A stretch of 64,000 nt of DNA, from the NCBI RefSeq assembly GCF_000295955.2, contig NZ_ALXE01000018.1, positions 1-64,000 on the forward strand. Direction: 5' to 3'. Both the position numbers and the translations under genes were made by a program. Positions 9,007-18,688 of this stretch are shown here, piece after piece. The number at the start of each line of letters is the position of its first letter. Position 1 is the stretch's first letter. This stretch comes from Pantoea sp. A4 (GTDB lineage: Bacteria > Pseudomonadota > Gammaproteobacteria > Enterobacterales > Enterobacteriaceae). The notes below the pieces were generated by a model that was not told the DNA's origin, did not search any database, and saw nothing but the letters and a program-made list of their open reading frames with translations.

Positions 9007-11187
9007 ATGCTTCGAAACGCCCTATTTGTGTTGGTAATGCTGAGTAGCACGCCGCTTTATGCGCTAACCCTGCAACAAGGGGAAAACGTATTTACACTAG
9101 ATCCCGCCACGTTGCGTATCCATGTTAATCATCATCTGTTAAATCAAGGTGTTGTCGCGCAGCAGGTTGCATCGCTGCAACAGGATGAACGTGCTGCCCA
9201 ATGGTATTGGCCCGGCAAGCAGATGCACATCAGTGCCAGCTTGCAAGATGGTGATCTACTCCTGACATTTCAGACCAGTACGCCCCAAACCTTGAACTGG
9301 TATCACTTACCGGATAAAGCAGAGACCCTTTTACTGCCGATTGGCGAAGGGAGTCGTATCCCCCTTGACGATCCTGAGTGGCGTGTCTACTTGCAGCAAG
9401 AAATGAACGCGATCAATACCCACTGGGATTTAAAATTACCGCTCTGGAGCCAGCAACATCAGCAGCAGTGGATCAGCTGGCTGATGCTCAATCCCTACGA
9501 TAATGAACTCCAGTTCAGCGGGGATGCCACGCGCGTAGCGATGCAAGCCAGTCACAAATTTAGTCCGATGAGCCTTGCTACCCCTTTCCGCGTGCTACTC
9601 ACGGTGGGAGACACCCCGCTTTCAGGTGCTATTCGCTATCGTGAACAGCTGCAACAGCAGGGACAATTTTCATCGCTTGCTGAAAAAATGGCGAAAACGC
9701 AGGATGGCAACAAACTGATCGGGGCCAGTCATCTCTATTTGTGGGGTAACGGATTGCTGGCCGCAGAGAATGTGCGGGACTGGCCCGGACTCTTAGATTG
9801 GCTAAGATCGGAATCGGGCATCGAACTCCGCCAGAGGTTAGCGAAGGATGTTGTGGCCGACATTCAACAAATGGGGAGCCAAAGGCCAGAAAAGTGGCAA
9901 CAAATACAGCTGATTGAAGCCTTGAATCAGGCGATTAGCACGCAGGTCAAAGGCATAAAAACAGATGTCGTCAGTTCCGATCTGACTCCTCAGCAACAGC
10001 AAGCGGCTGCCGTGCGAGACTGGACACAACAACATCTGGCGCAGTGGCTAACACCGTCAAACACGTGGGGCCAGAGTTTGTCGCTCCCCTTGCTGGAAAA
10101 TTTGCAACTCGCTGGTTTGCCTCGTCTTTGGTTAGGAACGGATAACTGGACGGCTGCGTTACTCAATCCCGCTGCGATCGGCCAGGCCAAAAAGGCAGGC
10201 TGGTTAGTGGCCAGCTATGACTCTTACGATACCGCCATCCCTCGTGGTATCAATAACAACTGGCTGACTGCGCAAATACCGACAAATCTCGGGGAAAAGT
10301 GCGCCATCGTCAGAGAAAACGGAACACGGTTGCCGGGATTTGGTGGTGCCGGTTATTACCTCAATCCAGGCTGTATGCTGGACTGGTCACAGCAGCGCAT
10401 GCAGTCTCTGGTGGCGACTAGCGGCATTAATAGCCTGTTTCTGGATGTCGACGGAACGGCAATGGTGCGTGATGATTTTCATCCCCGGCATCCCACCTCT
10501 GCGGCTGAAATGGCCACGGCAAGGAACCAAAGGTTGGCGTGGGTTGGCGAGAAACTGGGTATCCCGGTGGGCTCTGAAGATGGCAATGCGTTAACGGCTC
10601 AGCATTTGTTGTTTGCGCATGGCACTGAAACCTGGGGATTTGGCTGGCAGGATAGGTCGATCCACCAGGATAAAACCTCGCCGTGGTTCCTGGGTGCATG
10701 GTGGCCTGAGAGTCAGCCCGCACAGTTTTTCCAGCCGACGAAGCTCAAGCCGCGTTATAAAACCGTGGTGTTCGATCCCCGCTATCGCGTACCTCTCTAT
10801 CAGGCTGCATTTCATGATTCGGTGATCGCGACGCACCACTGGACCTACGACAACCTGAAGTTTCCCGAAGTGAAGCGAAACCGTGATTTGCTGAGTCTGT
10901 TATATAACACCCCTCCACTGTTCAACCTGTCACGTGCTTCACTCGCGCTACGTTTGCCTGAAATTGTTAAAATGGATCGTCTGTTCCGCCCGATGCACGA
11001 AATTTTGTGGGATAAAGCACTCGTGGATTTTCGCTGGCTCGATGAAACAGGCTGGGTACAGCAGACACGCTTTAGTGATGGTTCACTGCTTAGCGCTAAT
11101 TTTAGTGACGTTGTCCGTGCCGGTATCCAGCCCTATGAGCTGGTGATGCACAGGCCAAACGGTGAGGTAATACGTTTCTCGTTGTGA
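9007..11187 (+). CDS. secreted glycoside-hydrolase-like protein
   Basis: About 726 aa from the ATG at 9007 (another in-frame ATG is at 8998). A signal peptide ends near PLYA. The N-terminal part (about 20-250) looks beta-rich. The central part has TIM-barrel-like stretches such as GINSLFLDVDGTAM and IPVGSEDGNA, with acidic residues suited to catalysis. The C-terminal region may be a beta domain. The layout resembles bacterial proteins annotated as glycoside hydrolase, distantly related to the GH101 group, but I cannot name the substrate. Likely periplasmic or secreted. It is a single gene, divergent from scsA. Confidence 0.6.
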   Translation: MLRNALFVLVMLSSTPLYALTLQQGENVFTLDPATLRIHVNHHLLNQGVVAQQVASLQQDERAAQWYWPGKQMHISASLQDGDLLLTFQTSTPQTLNWYHLPDKAETLLLPIGEGSRIPLDDPEWRVYLQQEMNAINTHWDLKLPLWSQQHQQQWISWLMLNPYDNELQFSGDATRVAMQASHKFSPMSLATPFRVLLTVGDTPLSGAIRYREQLQQQGQFSSLAEKMAKTQDGNKLIGASHLYLWGNGLLAAENVRDWPGLLDWLRSESGIELRQRLAKDVVADIQQMGSQRPEKWQQIQLIEALNQAISTQVKGIKTDVVSSDLTPQQQQAAAVRDWTQQHLAQWLTPSNTWGQSLSLPLLENLQLAGLPRLWLGTDNWTAALLNPAAIGQAKKAGWLVASYDSYDTAIPRGINNNWLTAQIPTNLGEKCAIVRENGTRLPGFGGAGYYLNPGCMLDWSQQRMQSLVATSGINSLFLDVDGTAMVRDDFHPRHPTSAAEMATARNQRLAWVGEKLGIPVGSEDGNALTAQHLLFAHGTETWGFGWQDRSIHQDKTSPWFLGAWWPESQPAQFFQPTKLKPRYKTVVFDPRYRVPLYQAAFHDSVIATHHWTYDNLKFPEVKRNRDLLSLLYNTPPLFNLSRASLALRLPEIVKMDRLFRPMHEILWDKALVDFRWLDETGWVQQTRFSDGSLLSANFSDVVRAGIQPYELVMHRPNGEVIRFSL

Positions 11188-11194
11188 AAAACAT

Positions 11195-11214
11195 CCCGCC
11201 CCAGGTTGGGCGGG
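11195..11214 (-). terminator. terminator after yceI
   Basis: 7-bp GC-only stem CCCGCCC / GGGCGGG. On the minus strand it is followed by ATGTTTTT, giving a U-tract for the leftward yceI-like gene. It probably also limits the rightward hydrolase transcript, though no U-tract is present on that strand. Confidence 0.7.
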
Positions 11215-11222
11215 AGTCGACA

Positions 11223-11807
11223 TTATTTCGCGAAACCTTCCGTGGAGATGGTCAGCGTGACGTCATCACTGACCGCCGGAATGAACTGATCTACTTTAAA
11301 GTCTGAACGTTTCAGCGTTGCAGTGGCATCAAAACCAATCGCCTGCTTCTTCGCCATTGGGTGTTCACCCTGCTTGTTCAGCGTGGCGTGCAGCGTAACC
11401 GGCTTGGTAATGCCTTTGATGGTCAGGTTGCCTTCGACATCAAACTTGTTGTCGCCGGTTGCCGTCACTTTCGTACTGTGGAACACCGCCGTTGGGTATT
11501 TAGCCGTATCAAAGTAGGCGGCAGTCAGAAACTCCTGGGTCAACTTTGGCACGAAAGTGTCGATTTTACTGACCGGCAGAGTGACATCGACACGGGAGAG
11601 CGATGGGTTTTCTTTATCAAACACCACGGTACCCGTGGTACCTGGAATTGCGGCCGTTGGGTGAGAGAAACCGAAGTGGGTCCAGGTGACAATCACCGAG
11701 GTATGCGTTGGATCAAGCTGGTATTGAGTCGCAGCCGCCTGGCTGAAAGGCACGTACAGGCTAGCAATAGCCAGTAAAGGTAACGCAACACGTTTGAATG
11801 ATTTCAC
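11223..11807 (-). CDS. YceI family periplasmic protein
   Basis: 194 aa with a signal peptide (to about SQAAA) and the lipocalin-like beta-barrel of the YceI family, known to bind isoprenoid-like lipids such as ubiquinone precursors. Family features include LDPTHTSVIVTWTHFGFSH near the mature N-terminus, FLTAAYFDTAKYPTAVF, and LTIKGITKPVTL. Probably a periplasmic carrier or stress protein. It lies alone between the hydrolase and pqqF, with its own terminator. Confidence 0.9.
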   Translation of the reverse strand: MKSFKRVALPLLAIASLYVPFSQAAATQYQLDPTHTSVIVTWTHFGFSHPTAAIPGTTGTVVFDKENPSLSRVDVTLPVSKIDTFVPKLTQEFLTAAYFDTAKYPTAVFHSTKVTATGDNKFDVEGNLTIKGITKPVTLHATLNKQGEHPMAKKQAIGFDATATLKRSDFKVDQFIPAVSDDVTLTISTEGFAK

Positions 11808-11945
11808 TGCACAATCCTTATTAAAATTTATCGACTTATGCAGTCTAGGTGCATATCGACTATTTGCGCCAGTGAAGAGATTTGTTCGAGCTATTCAAAT
11901 ATATTCAGTAATATCGGTGGGTTATAATCACTTTCATCTATTTAT

Positions 11946-14252
11946 TTACTGTTTTCCACTGCTAAACAGCATTCGCCACTGGCGACGCTGACTTAACAAT
12001 TGCTGATGCAATGCCAGTAAGTCAACGGCCGTTAGTTGGGTGTTTGTCTCTTCAGGAAGTTCGGCCAGTCCCGCTTCACGGCGCAAGTTACGTTGCAGCG
12101 TCGTGGCAATGTTTTGTCCTTGCGCCTCATGCAGCAGGCGTTGCACATGCTGCTGAATGTCTTCCTGGGTGAGCTGTGCAATTTGTGCCGTCATATTGCG
12201 CATAAATGCCTTGAACTCCGCCAAAAGCGTGGCAATGGGCACATCAGGGGATTGGGCCGCCAGTAACACACCGTCCCGATCGCCACAGCGTAAATAACGA
12301 CATGTCACCGCATATCCCACCTGCAATTCAACCCGCAGTCGCTGGAAAAACAGCGGCTCATAGCAACGTGCCAACACCTGCAATGCCAGCAATGAGGCTG
12401 GTGTGGCGTCCAGTAGCGGAATAAACAGCAGGAGTGCATTTTCATTACCAGGGTGAGCAATGGGTTGCATTTGTCGTGCCGGGCGCGCCTTTTCAATCGC
12501 GGCCAGCGGAGGTAAAACGGCCATGCGCGCGGCCAGTTGCTGTGCCAGGGTGCGATCGCCACCCAGTAATGCACCTTGCCACTGACCACTGCCCGTTGAG
12601 GCCAGCAGCACGCCTGGCAACGCAGCCAGCAGTTGGCGTAACGCGATGCTCTCCGGTGGAACTGGATGAGCCGGAGACGTGGATACCAGCGCGTCAGCGA
12701 TGTGTTCCATCAGCCACTGCGCCGCACTGTGGTTCGCCGGGAGTTGCAGCGTGAATTGCCAGATGCCCTGCACTTCAGCCCACTCAGCCTCACCGCCGAG
12801 ATGGCGTAACCAGGCAAAACTGCCGCCTAGTTGCCCGGCCAGCGCCCGGCCACGTGCCGCGTCCGGACTACAGTGCCATGCCGGGCGCAACAGCAATGTG
12901 GCAGGCCAGTTATCCGGTTTGAGATGTAATAAACCCGCGCCGTCAGCGAGAACGGCGGGTGCTGGCTCTGGCAGCGGTTGGGGATAAAACGTAAATTTCC
13001 AGCGGGCTTCTGGACTTATAGCAGGTAAAGACCAGGAAGAACGTGAAAGCGTATACCCTTGCGTCACACAGATCTGAGTTGGCGCATCGGGTGACACCCA
13101 CAAACAGACGCCTTCTTTCAGTAACGGCAGCAGTTGATCAAGACGCGGAATGGCAGAGTCGGGCGCAAACCCAAGCGTCTGCTGGCGCACTTTCTCCAGT
13201 GGTGTCAGATTATGGAAGCGACGTAGCGCTAACTGCTGATAATGCGCTTGCTGTTGCGGGCTGGTCTCTGCCAACTGAGTCAACCACTGTTGCCACGCGG
13301 CTAACAGTTGATCGGGGGTGTCGGTAACAAACTTAACGGCTGGCCAGCAACTGTTATCGCCCGTGCTAAGCCAGTGGAAGCTGATTTCGTGACAGAAACC
13401 CTGCTCACGCAACTGTGCCAGCAAACTGCCGGGGGCAGCATCTAATGCGAACTCATGCAGCAAAGTGACGCTGTCACGAACTGCATCATCACTTCCCTGC
13501 ATCAGCCAACTGATCCACAGTTGCTGCGGGCCACTCTGCTTCAACTGGGCATGGGGAGCCGCGACAAGTTGTGGCAGTGGCTCAGCGGCGCGCGCAGTGC
13601 CTTCGGGCCAACCGACCACAAACTGCCGGGCCAACTGCTCAAGCTCATCCAGCGACTGCGGACCACTCAGCCGTAACTGGGCATTCTGGCTGACGTAATA
13701 GCGCGCATGAAACGCTACTAAAGCCTGACGTAATAGCGCGGTGTCTTCACCAAAACAGGCCAGGCTACCCACATGAAAATCCCGAAAACAGGCCGGGTTT
13801 TCAATACTGTGTAATAAAGCGGCTTCCGTGAGTGCGGGGAGATGTTGCTGCAATAACCGGTACTCGGCATCGATAACACGACTTTCTTGTGCAATCGCCG
13901 CTGCGGTCAACTGCGGATGCAAAACCATGTCTTTTAGGCGCGCCATGCCATCATGCAGGGAATTCGCTGGCACCTGCCAAAAGTACGCGGTTCGATAGGC
14001 TAACGTGGTGGCATTGACTTGCCCGCCCAGCGACTGCACCCAGGGCATCAGACGCTGTTGGCCGGGAAACTGCTCTCCACCGCTAAACAGAAGATGCTCC
14101 AGCAGGTGCGCCAGCCCAGACCAGCGGGCTGGCTCATCATAACTGCCTGCTTTGACTTGCAGCAACGCAGCGCCCTGTGAAGCGCCAGGTTGATGGCTGA
14201 GGTGCAGCTCAAAACCGTTGCTGAGCCGCAGCAGGCGCTGATTTTCATCCAT
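11946..14252 (-). CDS. pqqF: PqqF M16-type peptidase
   Basis: 768 aa, pitrilysin/insulinase family zinc peptidase. The inverted zinc motif is H49 L L E52 H53 in LAHLLEHLLFSGG. The M16 repeat arrangement (active N-half, degenerate C-half) fits the length. PqqF, with or without PqqG, is thought to excise the cross-linked Glu-Tyr from modified PqqA. Its first base coincides with the last base of pqqE, so the two are translationally coupled. It is the last gene of the operon. A perfect matS site lies inside it at 13465-13477. Confidence 0.93.
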   Translation of the reverse strand: MDENQRLLRLSNGFELHLSHQPGASQGAALLQVKAGSYDEPARWSGLAHLLEHLLFSGGEQFPGQQRLMPWVQSLGGQVNATTLAYRTAYFWQVPANSLHDGMARLKDMVLHPQLTAAAIAQESRVIDAEYRLLQQHLPALTEAALLHSIENPACFRDFHVGSLACFGEDTALLRQALVAFHARYYVSQNAQLRLSGPQSLDELEQLARQFVVGWPEGTARAAEPLPQLVAAPHAQLKQSGPQQLWISWLMQGSDDAVRDSVTLLHEFALDAAPGSLLAQLREQGFCHEISFHWLSTGDNSCWPAVKFVTDTPDQLLAAWQQWLTQLAETSPQQQAHYQQLALRRFHNLTPLEKVRQQTLGFAPDSAIPRLDQLLPLLKEGVCLWVSPDAPTQICVTQGYTLSRSSWSLPAISPEARWKFTFYPQPLPEPAPAVLADGAGLLHLKPDNWPATLLLRPAWHCSPDAARGRALAGQLGGSFAWLRHLGGEAEWAEVQGIWQFTLQLPANHSAAQWLMEHIADALVSTSPAHPVPPESIALRQLLAALPGVLLASTGSGQWQGALLGGDRTLAQQLAARMAVLPPLAAIEKARPARQMQPIAHPGNENALLLFIPLLDATPASLLALQVLARCYEPLFFQRLRVELQVGYAVTCRYLRCGDRDGVLLAAQSPDVPIATLLAEFKAFMRNMTAQIAQLTQEDIQQHVQRLLHEAQGQNIATTLQRNLRREAGLAELPEETNTQLTAVDLLALHQQLLSQRRQWRMLFSSGKQ
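13465..13477. other. matS site (MatP binding)
   Basis: GTGACGCTGTCAC is an exact match to the matS consensus GTGAC RNY GTCAC. In Enterobacterales MatP binds such sites, spread about every 35 kb, to organise the Ter macrodomain. It lies inside the pqqF coding sequence. The next perfect copy is at 47356. Confidence 0.8.
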
Positions 14253-15394
14253 CAGAATACGTTGGACTTATAGATCAGCTGCGAATTTACCCGGTTACGG
14301 AACTGCAACTGGGATATCTGCATATCGTTGCAGCTAGCTTCGCGTCGCGCTTCAAGAATTTTACCGTGATGCTCAGACTTGCTGCACACCGGATCGGCGT
14401 TATCGGCATTACCGGTCAACATAAAGGCCTGACAGCGGCATCCGCCAAAGTCCTTCTCTTTTTCATCGCAGCTGCGGCACGGCTCTGGCATCCAGTCGTA
14501 GCCGCGATAGCGGTTGAAGCCAAAGGAGTTGTACCAGATATCATCCAGCCGCTGTTCCAGTACTGAAGGGAACTTAATGGGTAACTGACGCGCACTGTGA
14601 CAGGGTAACGCAGTCCCTTCTGGCGTCACGCTGAGGAAGATCGCTCCCCAACCGCCCATACAGCCTTTAGGCCGCTCTTCGTAGTAATCTGGCGTCACAA
14701 ACAGCAGGTTAGAAAAGTTACCGCTGGCGCTCATTTTCTCGCGATAACGATTCACCGTCGCTTCTGCATCCGCAATCTGTTCGCGCGTAGGCAACAGCCC
14801 TTTGCGATTCAGATGTGCCCAGCCATAGAACTGGCAGGTCGCGAGCTCAACGTCATCGGCTTCCAGCTCAATACACAGGTCGATGATTTTATCGATCTGA
14901 TGAATATTATGGCGATGCAGTACAAAGTTAAGCACCATCGGATAGCCGTGGGCTTTGACCGCTCGTGCCATCTCCAGCTTCTGCTGGAAGGCTTTTTTCG
15001 AACCGGCCAGCGCCGCATTCAGCGTTTCATCACTGGCCTGGAAGCTGATCTGAATATGGTCAAGACCCGCTTCGGCAAAAGCATCGAGCTTTTTCGGCGT
15101 CAGGCCGATCCCGGAGGTGATCAGGTTGGTATAGAAACCCAAATCACGGGCGGCCTTAATCAGTTCAGGCAGATCTTTACGCGTCAGCGGTTCACCGCCA
15201 GAAAAGCCTAACTGCACGCTACCCATGGCGCGTGCCTGACGAAAAACGTCAATCCACTGTTCGGTGGTCAGCTCTTGTTCCTGCTGAGCAAAGTCCAGCG
15301 GGTTTGAGCAGTAAGGGCACTGCAACGGGCAACGGTAAGTCAGCTCCGCCAACAGCCAGAGCGGCGGGTTAACGCCAGTTTTATGCGGGTTCAC
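14252..15394 (-). CDS. pqqE: PqqE radical SAM enzyme
   Basis: 380 aa. The radical SAM cluster motif is C22, C26 and C29 in [12 protein letters not shown], followed by FSGGEPL. The C-terminal SPASM region carries further Cys in [22 protein letters not shown] and GGCRCQAF for auxiliary clusters. PqqE forms the carbon-carbon bond between the Glu and Tyr side chains of PqqA, presented by PqqD. Its start overlaps the end of pqqD by 14 bp. Confidence 0.98.
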   Translation of the reverse strand: MNPHKTGVNPPLWLLAELTYRCPLQCPYCSNPLDFAQQEQELTTEQWIDVFRQARAMGSVQLGFSGGEPLTRKDLPELIKAARDLGFYTNLITSGIGLTPKKLDAFAEAGLDHIQISFQASDETLNAALAGSKKAFQQKLEMARAVKAHGYPMVLNFVLHRHNIHQIDKIIDLCIELEADDVELATCQFYGWAHLNRKGLLPTREQIADAEATVNRYREKMSASGNFSNLLFVTPDYYEERPKGCMGGWGAIFLSVTPEGTALPCHSARQLPIKFPSVLEQRLDDIWYNSFGFNRYRGYDWMPEPCRSCDEKEKDFGGCRCQAFMLTGNADNADPVCSKSEHHGKILEARREASCNDMQISQLQFRNRVNSQLIYKSNVF

Positions 15395-15659
15395 GACACA
15401 TTATCCACTTCTGTTCAATCGCAGATTGCAGGAACTCTTTTACATCCTCGCCTACGCCACCCGCTTCCGGGAAACGTGCGTCAAGAGTAGCAATAATTGC
15501 GGCAACGCTCTGTTTGCCGTCCACTAACTCCAGAATCAGCGCGGCGGTTTCGTTCAGTTTCGCCATCCCTTCTGGATAGAGTACAACATGGCTCTCCTGA
15601 GCCGCTTCCCACTGCATACGGTAGCCGCGACGGAAAGCCGGGATTTGCAAATCATTCAT
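15381..15659 (-). CDS. pqqD: PqqD peptide chaperone
   Basis: 92 aa, RiPP recognition element protein. It binds the PqqA precursor and delivers it to PqqE. Family features include [12 protein letters not shown] at the N-terminus, [11 protein letters not shown], and the winged-helix part with [14 protein letters not shown]. It lies 4 bp after pqqC and overlaps pqqE. Confidence 0.97.
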   Translation of the reverse strand: MNDLQIPAFRRGYRMQWEAAQESHVVLYPEGMAKLNETAALILELVDGKQSVAAIIATLDARFPEAGGVGEDVKEFLQSAIEQKWIMCREPA

Positions 15660-15663
15660 GATG

Positions 15664-16419
15664 TTATACCAGTCGGGTTGTGTGCCACGCCGCTTTATCG
15701 GTGACGGTGTGATACGGTGCGCGATTCAGTTCATAAGCCATGGTCATGGCATCCAGCATGGTCCAGAGAATATCCAGCTTAAATTGCAAGATTTCCAGCA
15801 TGCGGTTCTGCTGTTCAGCGGTGGTAAAGACTTCCAGCGCCAACGCCAGGCCGTGCTCAACGTCGCGATTTGCCTGGCTCAGACGGCTACGGAAATAGAA
15901 GTAGCCCTCTTCTTTGATCCACGGATAGTGCTGCGGCCAACTATCGAGACGCGACTGGTGGATCTGTGGGGCAAACAGTTCAGTTAAAGAACTGCATGCC
16001 GCTTCCTGCCAGTTCGCCCGACGGGCAAAGTTCACATAGGCATCTACCGCGAAGCGAACGCCTGGCAAAACATGTTTTTCCGACAGCAGGTCTTCACGGT
16101 CGATCCCCACGGCTTCACCCAGACGCAGCCAGGCCTCAATACCGCCCTCCTGGCCGTTACTTCCATCATGGTCAAGAATACGCTGGACCCACTTGCGACG
16201 GACTTCCGGGTGCGCGCAGTTCGCCATTATCGCCGCATCTTTCAGCGGGATATTGGTCTGGTAGTAGAAACGGTTTGCTACCCAACCACGGATCTGTTCC
16301 GGCGTCGCGTTACCCTGATGCATCGCAATATGATACGGGTGATGAATATGATAATAGGCGCCTTTAGCGCGTAATGCCTCTTCAAAGGCTGCGGGGCTTA
16401 AAGCCTCAGTGATCGCCAT
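15664..16419 (-). CDS. pqqC: PqqC pyrroloquinoline-quinone synthase
   Basis: 251 aa, the usual length. Cofactor-free oxidase of the TenA-like all-helical fold that carries out the final ring closure and oxidation of AHQQ to PQQ. The N-terminal [18 protein letters not shown], the stretch [10 protein letters not shown], and DHDGSN are typical. Located 3 bp after pqqB in the operon. Confidence 0.98.
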   Translation of the reverse strand: MAITEALSPAAFEEALRAKGAYYHIHHPYHIAMHQGNATPEQIRGWVANRFYYQTNIPLKDAAIMANCAHPEVRRKWVQRILDHDGSNGQEGGIEAWLRLGEAVGIDREDLLSEKHVLPGVRFAVDAYVNFARRANWQEAACSSLTELFAPQIHQSRLDSWPQHYPWIKEEGYFYFRSRLSQANRDVEHGLALALEVFTTAEQQNRMLEILQFKLDILWTMLDAMTMAYELNRAPYHTVTDKAAWHTTRLV

Positions 16420-16422
16420 AAT

Positions 16423-17340
16423 TTAGTCCTGCAGGTGGATCGCCATACCGTCCCAGCTCACTTCAATACCCTGTTGTTTCAGGTACTGGCGCTGCGGCGA
16501 TTGCTCGTTAAGAATGGGATTGGTGTTGTTGATGTGAATCAGGATCTTGCGCTTCGCCGGCAGTTTACCGAGCAGTGCCATCAGCCCTTTTTCTTCAGCC
16601 AGCGCCAAATGGCCCATGGCTTTACCGGTGTTTTTGCCCACGCCGGTCGTCAGCAGTTCATCATCCTGCCAAACGGTACCGTCGATCAGCAGGCAGTCGG
16701 CACGCTGAAGCCACGGCATAATCACATCATCGGGTTCGCCCAAGCCTGGGGCGTACAACAGCGTCTGGCCGTTGGCGGTGTTCTCGATAAACAGTGCCAC
16801 GTTATGGCCTGGCAGCGGGCGGTCGCGGAACGGTGAGTAAGGCGGCGCGTTGCTGAGAATCGGGATAGCTGTAAATTGCAGATCGCGGCACACGTCGACG
16901 CGGAAAGGGGCCAACGGGGTCAGAGGATGATGCTGTAAACCGCCATTCCAGTGCTGCAACATGGTGAAAATCGGGAAGCCGGTGGTGAGGTCGTCATGCA
17001 CTTCTTTGGTACACCACACCTGATGTGGGCAACCTTCGCGCAGGCTCAACAGGCCGGTGGTATGGTCAATTTGACTGTCAGTCAGAATGATTGCGCCAAT
17101 ATTGGTGCCACGCAGCACTTCGGTTTTATTCAACTCTGGCGTATGCGCAATCTGTTGGCTGATGTCGGGTGAGGCATTACACAACACCCACGTTTTACCA
17201 TCATCACTGATGATAATTGAAGACTGAGTACGCGCGCTGGCCTGAATCGTGCCCTGGCGTAAACCGGCACAATTGGCGCAATTGCAGTTCCACTGGGGAA
17301 AACCACCCCCTGCGGCGGAACCGAGGACTTTTATAAACAT
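16423..17340 (-). CDS. pqqB: PqqB metallo-beta-lactamase-fold protein
   Basis: 305 aa from the ATG at 17340 ([19 protein letters not shown]), the start conserved in PqqB; an upstream in-frame start at 17364 would add 8 residues. Metallo-beta-lactamase fold with [10 protein letters not shown] and a late HINNTNP motif. N-terminal Cys cluster CNCANC. PqqB is proposed to hydroxylate the Tyr part of the cross-linked intermediate. It follows pqqA after a hairpin. Confidence 0.95.
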   Translation of the reverse strand: MFIKVLGSAAGGGFPQWNCNCANCAGLRQGTIQASARTQSSIIISDDGKTWVLCNASPDISQQIAHTPELNKTEVLRGTNIGAIILTDSQIDHTTGLLSLREGCPHQVWCTKEVHDDLTTGFPIFTMLQHWNGGLQHHPLTPLAPFRVDVCRDLQFTAIPILSNAPPYSPFRDRPLPGHNVALFIENTANGQTLLYAPGLGEPDDVIMPWLQRADCLLIDGTVWQDDELLTTGVGKNTGKAMGHLALAEEKGLMALLGKLPAKRKILIHINNTNPILNEQSPQRQYLKQQGIEVSWDGMAIHLQD

Positions 17341-17365
17341 GAAGAGGAACCTGGTGGGAAACAAA

Positions 17366-17387
17366 ATGCCCGCACGAAGGCGGGCAT
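17366..17387 (-). terminator. pqqA-pqqB intergenic hairpin
   Basis: Perfect 8-bp stem ATGCCCGC / GCGGGCAT with a 6-nt loop, followed on the minus strand by TTTTG. It lies 5 bp after the pqqA stop. It probably works as a partial terminator or 3' stabiliser, so that the short precursor pqqA is made in excess over the enzymes pqqBCDEF, as known in other PQQ producers. Confidence 0.65.
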
Positions 17388-17392
17388 AAACA

Positions 17393-17464
17393 TCAACGGT
17401 TGGAGATGTACAGAGTCACTTCCAGGCCCAGACGCAGATCAACGAATTCAGGTTTTTTCCACAT
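17393..17464 (-). CDS. pqqA: PqqA precursor peptide
   Basis: 23 aa, starting [13 protein letters not shown] and ending LYISNR. Glu15 and Tyr19, spaced E-x3-Y, are the residues that become PQQ after cross-linking. It was found by reading the short gap upstream of pqqB. A purine-rich GAGGAAG lies before the ATG. The operon promoter should lie in 17465-17616. Confidence 0.97.
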   Translation of the reverse strand: MWKKPEFVDLRLGLEVTLYISNR

Positions 17465-17616
17465 AATATTCTTCCTCAAGAGTCATTAAACACACACTAA
17501 TCCAATGGGGATTATCGAACCAGATGAAACTACCCATCCAGTTTATCGATTTAGCGCGAGAGAATGTTGCGCCAATGTGCGGTTGAGATCAAGTTGTTAT
17601 GAACAGGTAATCATAA

Positions 17617-18642
17617 CTAACGTAACAACTGGTTCATAATTCGCTGCCAGTTTCGCCAGGCTAACTTCTCTAACGTCTGCTGATCATAGCCTGCGGCACG
17701 CAGTTGCGCGAACAGACGCGGCAGGCCACTAACGTCACCTAAGTCATTGGGAACAGAGATGCCATCAAAATCGGAACCAAGCGCAACGTTCTCTTCCCCT
17801 GCGACATCAATCAGATGATCGATGTGCTTGACGATAACCTCTAGCGGCGTGTCGCTATTGCGTTGCCCATCCGCGCGTAAGAAAGCGTTACCAAAATTAA
17901 CACCAACTATACCTTTGCTGGCGCGGATGGCCCGGAGCTGTTCATCGGTCAGATTGCGCGGCTGTGCGCACAGAGCATGGGCATTTGAGTGCGTGGCAAC
18001 CAACGGCTGGGTCGTGAGTCGCGCTGTGTCCCAAAATGCCTTTTCATTCATGTGCGAGGCATCAATGATCATGCCTGATTCCGCCGCCTGTTGGATCAAC
18101 CGTTCGCCAGCAGGTGTCAAACCCGGCCCCGTATCGGGTGAACCGGGAAACGATCCGCTGATGCCGGTACCAAAACGGTTCGGCAGATTCCAGAATGGAC
18201 CGATGCTGCGCACTCCGGCTTGATAGAACGCTTGCAGCCCCTCGCCTTGTTCATCCAGAGCATCTGCGCCTTCAATGTGGGCAACGGCGGCGATCACGCC
18301 CTGTTCACGACAGGCAGCAATCTCCTCGCCAGTCCGGCATAACCGCATCTTTCCTGCGCTCGCGTCAATCAGCTGTTGCAGGATATCAAACTGCTCCCAC
18401 ATCACACTCAGGGGATCGTAAGGCAGTTTGGCCCGCTCCGGCAGCATCTGTGCCAGCCGGTCAGGTGGCAAAACGAAAATGGCGAACATCCCACCGGTAA
18501 AACCGCCGCTGCACATGCGGTCATAGTCAAGGTGACCGTTTGGGATGCCATTGAAAAAGGCTTCTGCTGGCGCGTCACGGTGATACATCCACAAACGCAA
18601 CAACAGGTCGTTGTGACCGTCAAATACCGGTAATGTGTTCAT
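17617..18642 (-). CDS. M19 (renal-type) dipeptidase
   Basis: 341 aa, cytosolic-looking, without a signal peptide. Zinc-site motifs of family M19 are DGHNDLLLRL (residues 8-17), HIEGADAL, IDASHMN, ATHSNAH and ALGSDFDGI. It would cleave dipeptides, including those with unusual residues. It lies directly upstream of pqqA on the same strand with a 152-bp gap. M19 dipeptidases accompany pqq genes in several bacteria, so a part in peptide turnover during PQQ synthesis is possible, but this is context only. Confidence 0.9.
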   Translation of the reverse strand: MNTLPVFDGHNDLLLRLWMYHRDAPAEAFFNGIPNGHLDYDRMCSGGFTGGMFAIFVLPPDRLAQMLPERAKLPYDPLSVMWEQFDILQQLIDASAGKMRLCRTGEEIAACREQGVIAAVAHIEGADALDEQGEGLQAFYQAGVRSIGPFWNLPNRFGTGISGSFPGSPDTGPGLTPAGERLIQQAAESGMIIDASHMNEKAFWDTARLTTQPLVATHSNAHALCAQPRNLTDEQLRAIRASKGIVGVNFGNAFLRADGQRNSDTPLEVIVKHIDHLIDVAGEENVALGSDFDGISVPNDLGDVSGLPRLFAQLRAAGYDQQTLEKLAWRNWQRIMNQLLR

Positions 18643-18688
18643 GATTTTCCTGCAAAAATGGCATTTCTCTTATGCTAACACCAATAGT

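Noticed and set aside
11257..11269. matS-like sequence GTGACGTCATCAC
   Set aside because: One mismatch to the consensus and embedded in a coding region; only exact matches were accepted.
12434..12987. Plus-strand frames inside pqqF
   Set aside because: Antisense to a clear pqqF coding region, without start signals or family likeness.
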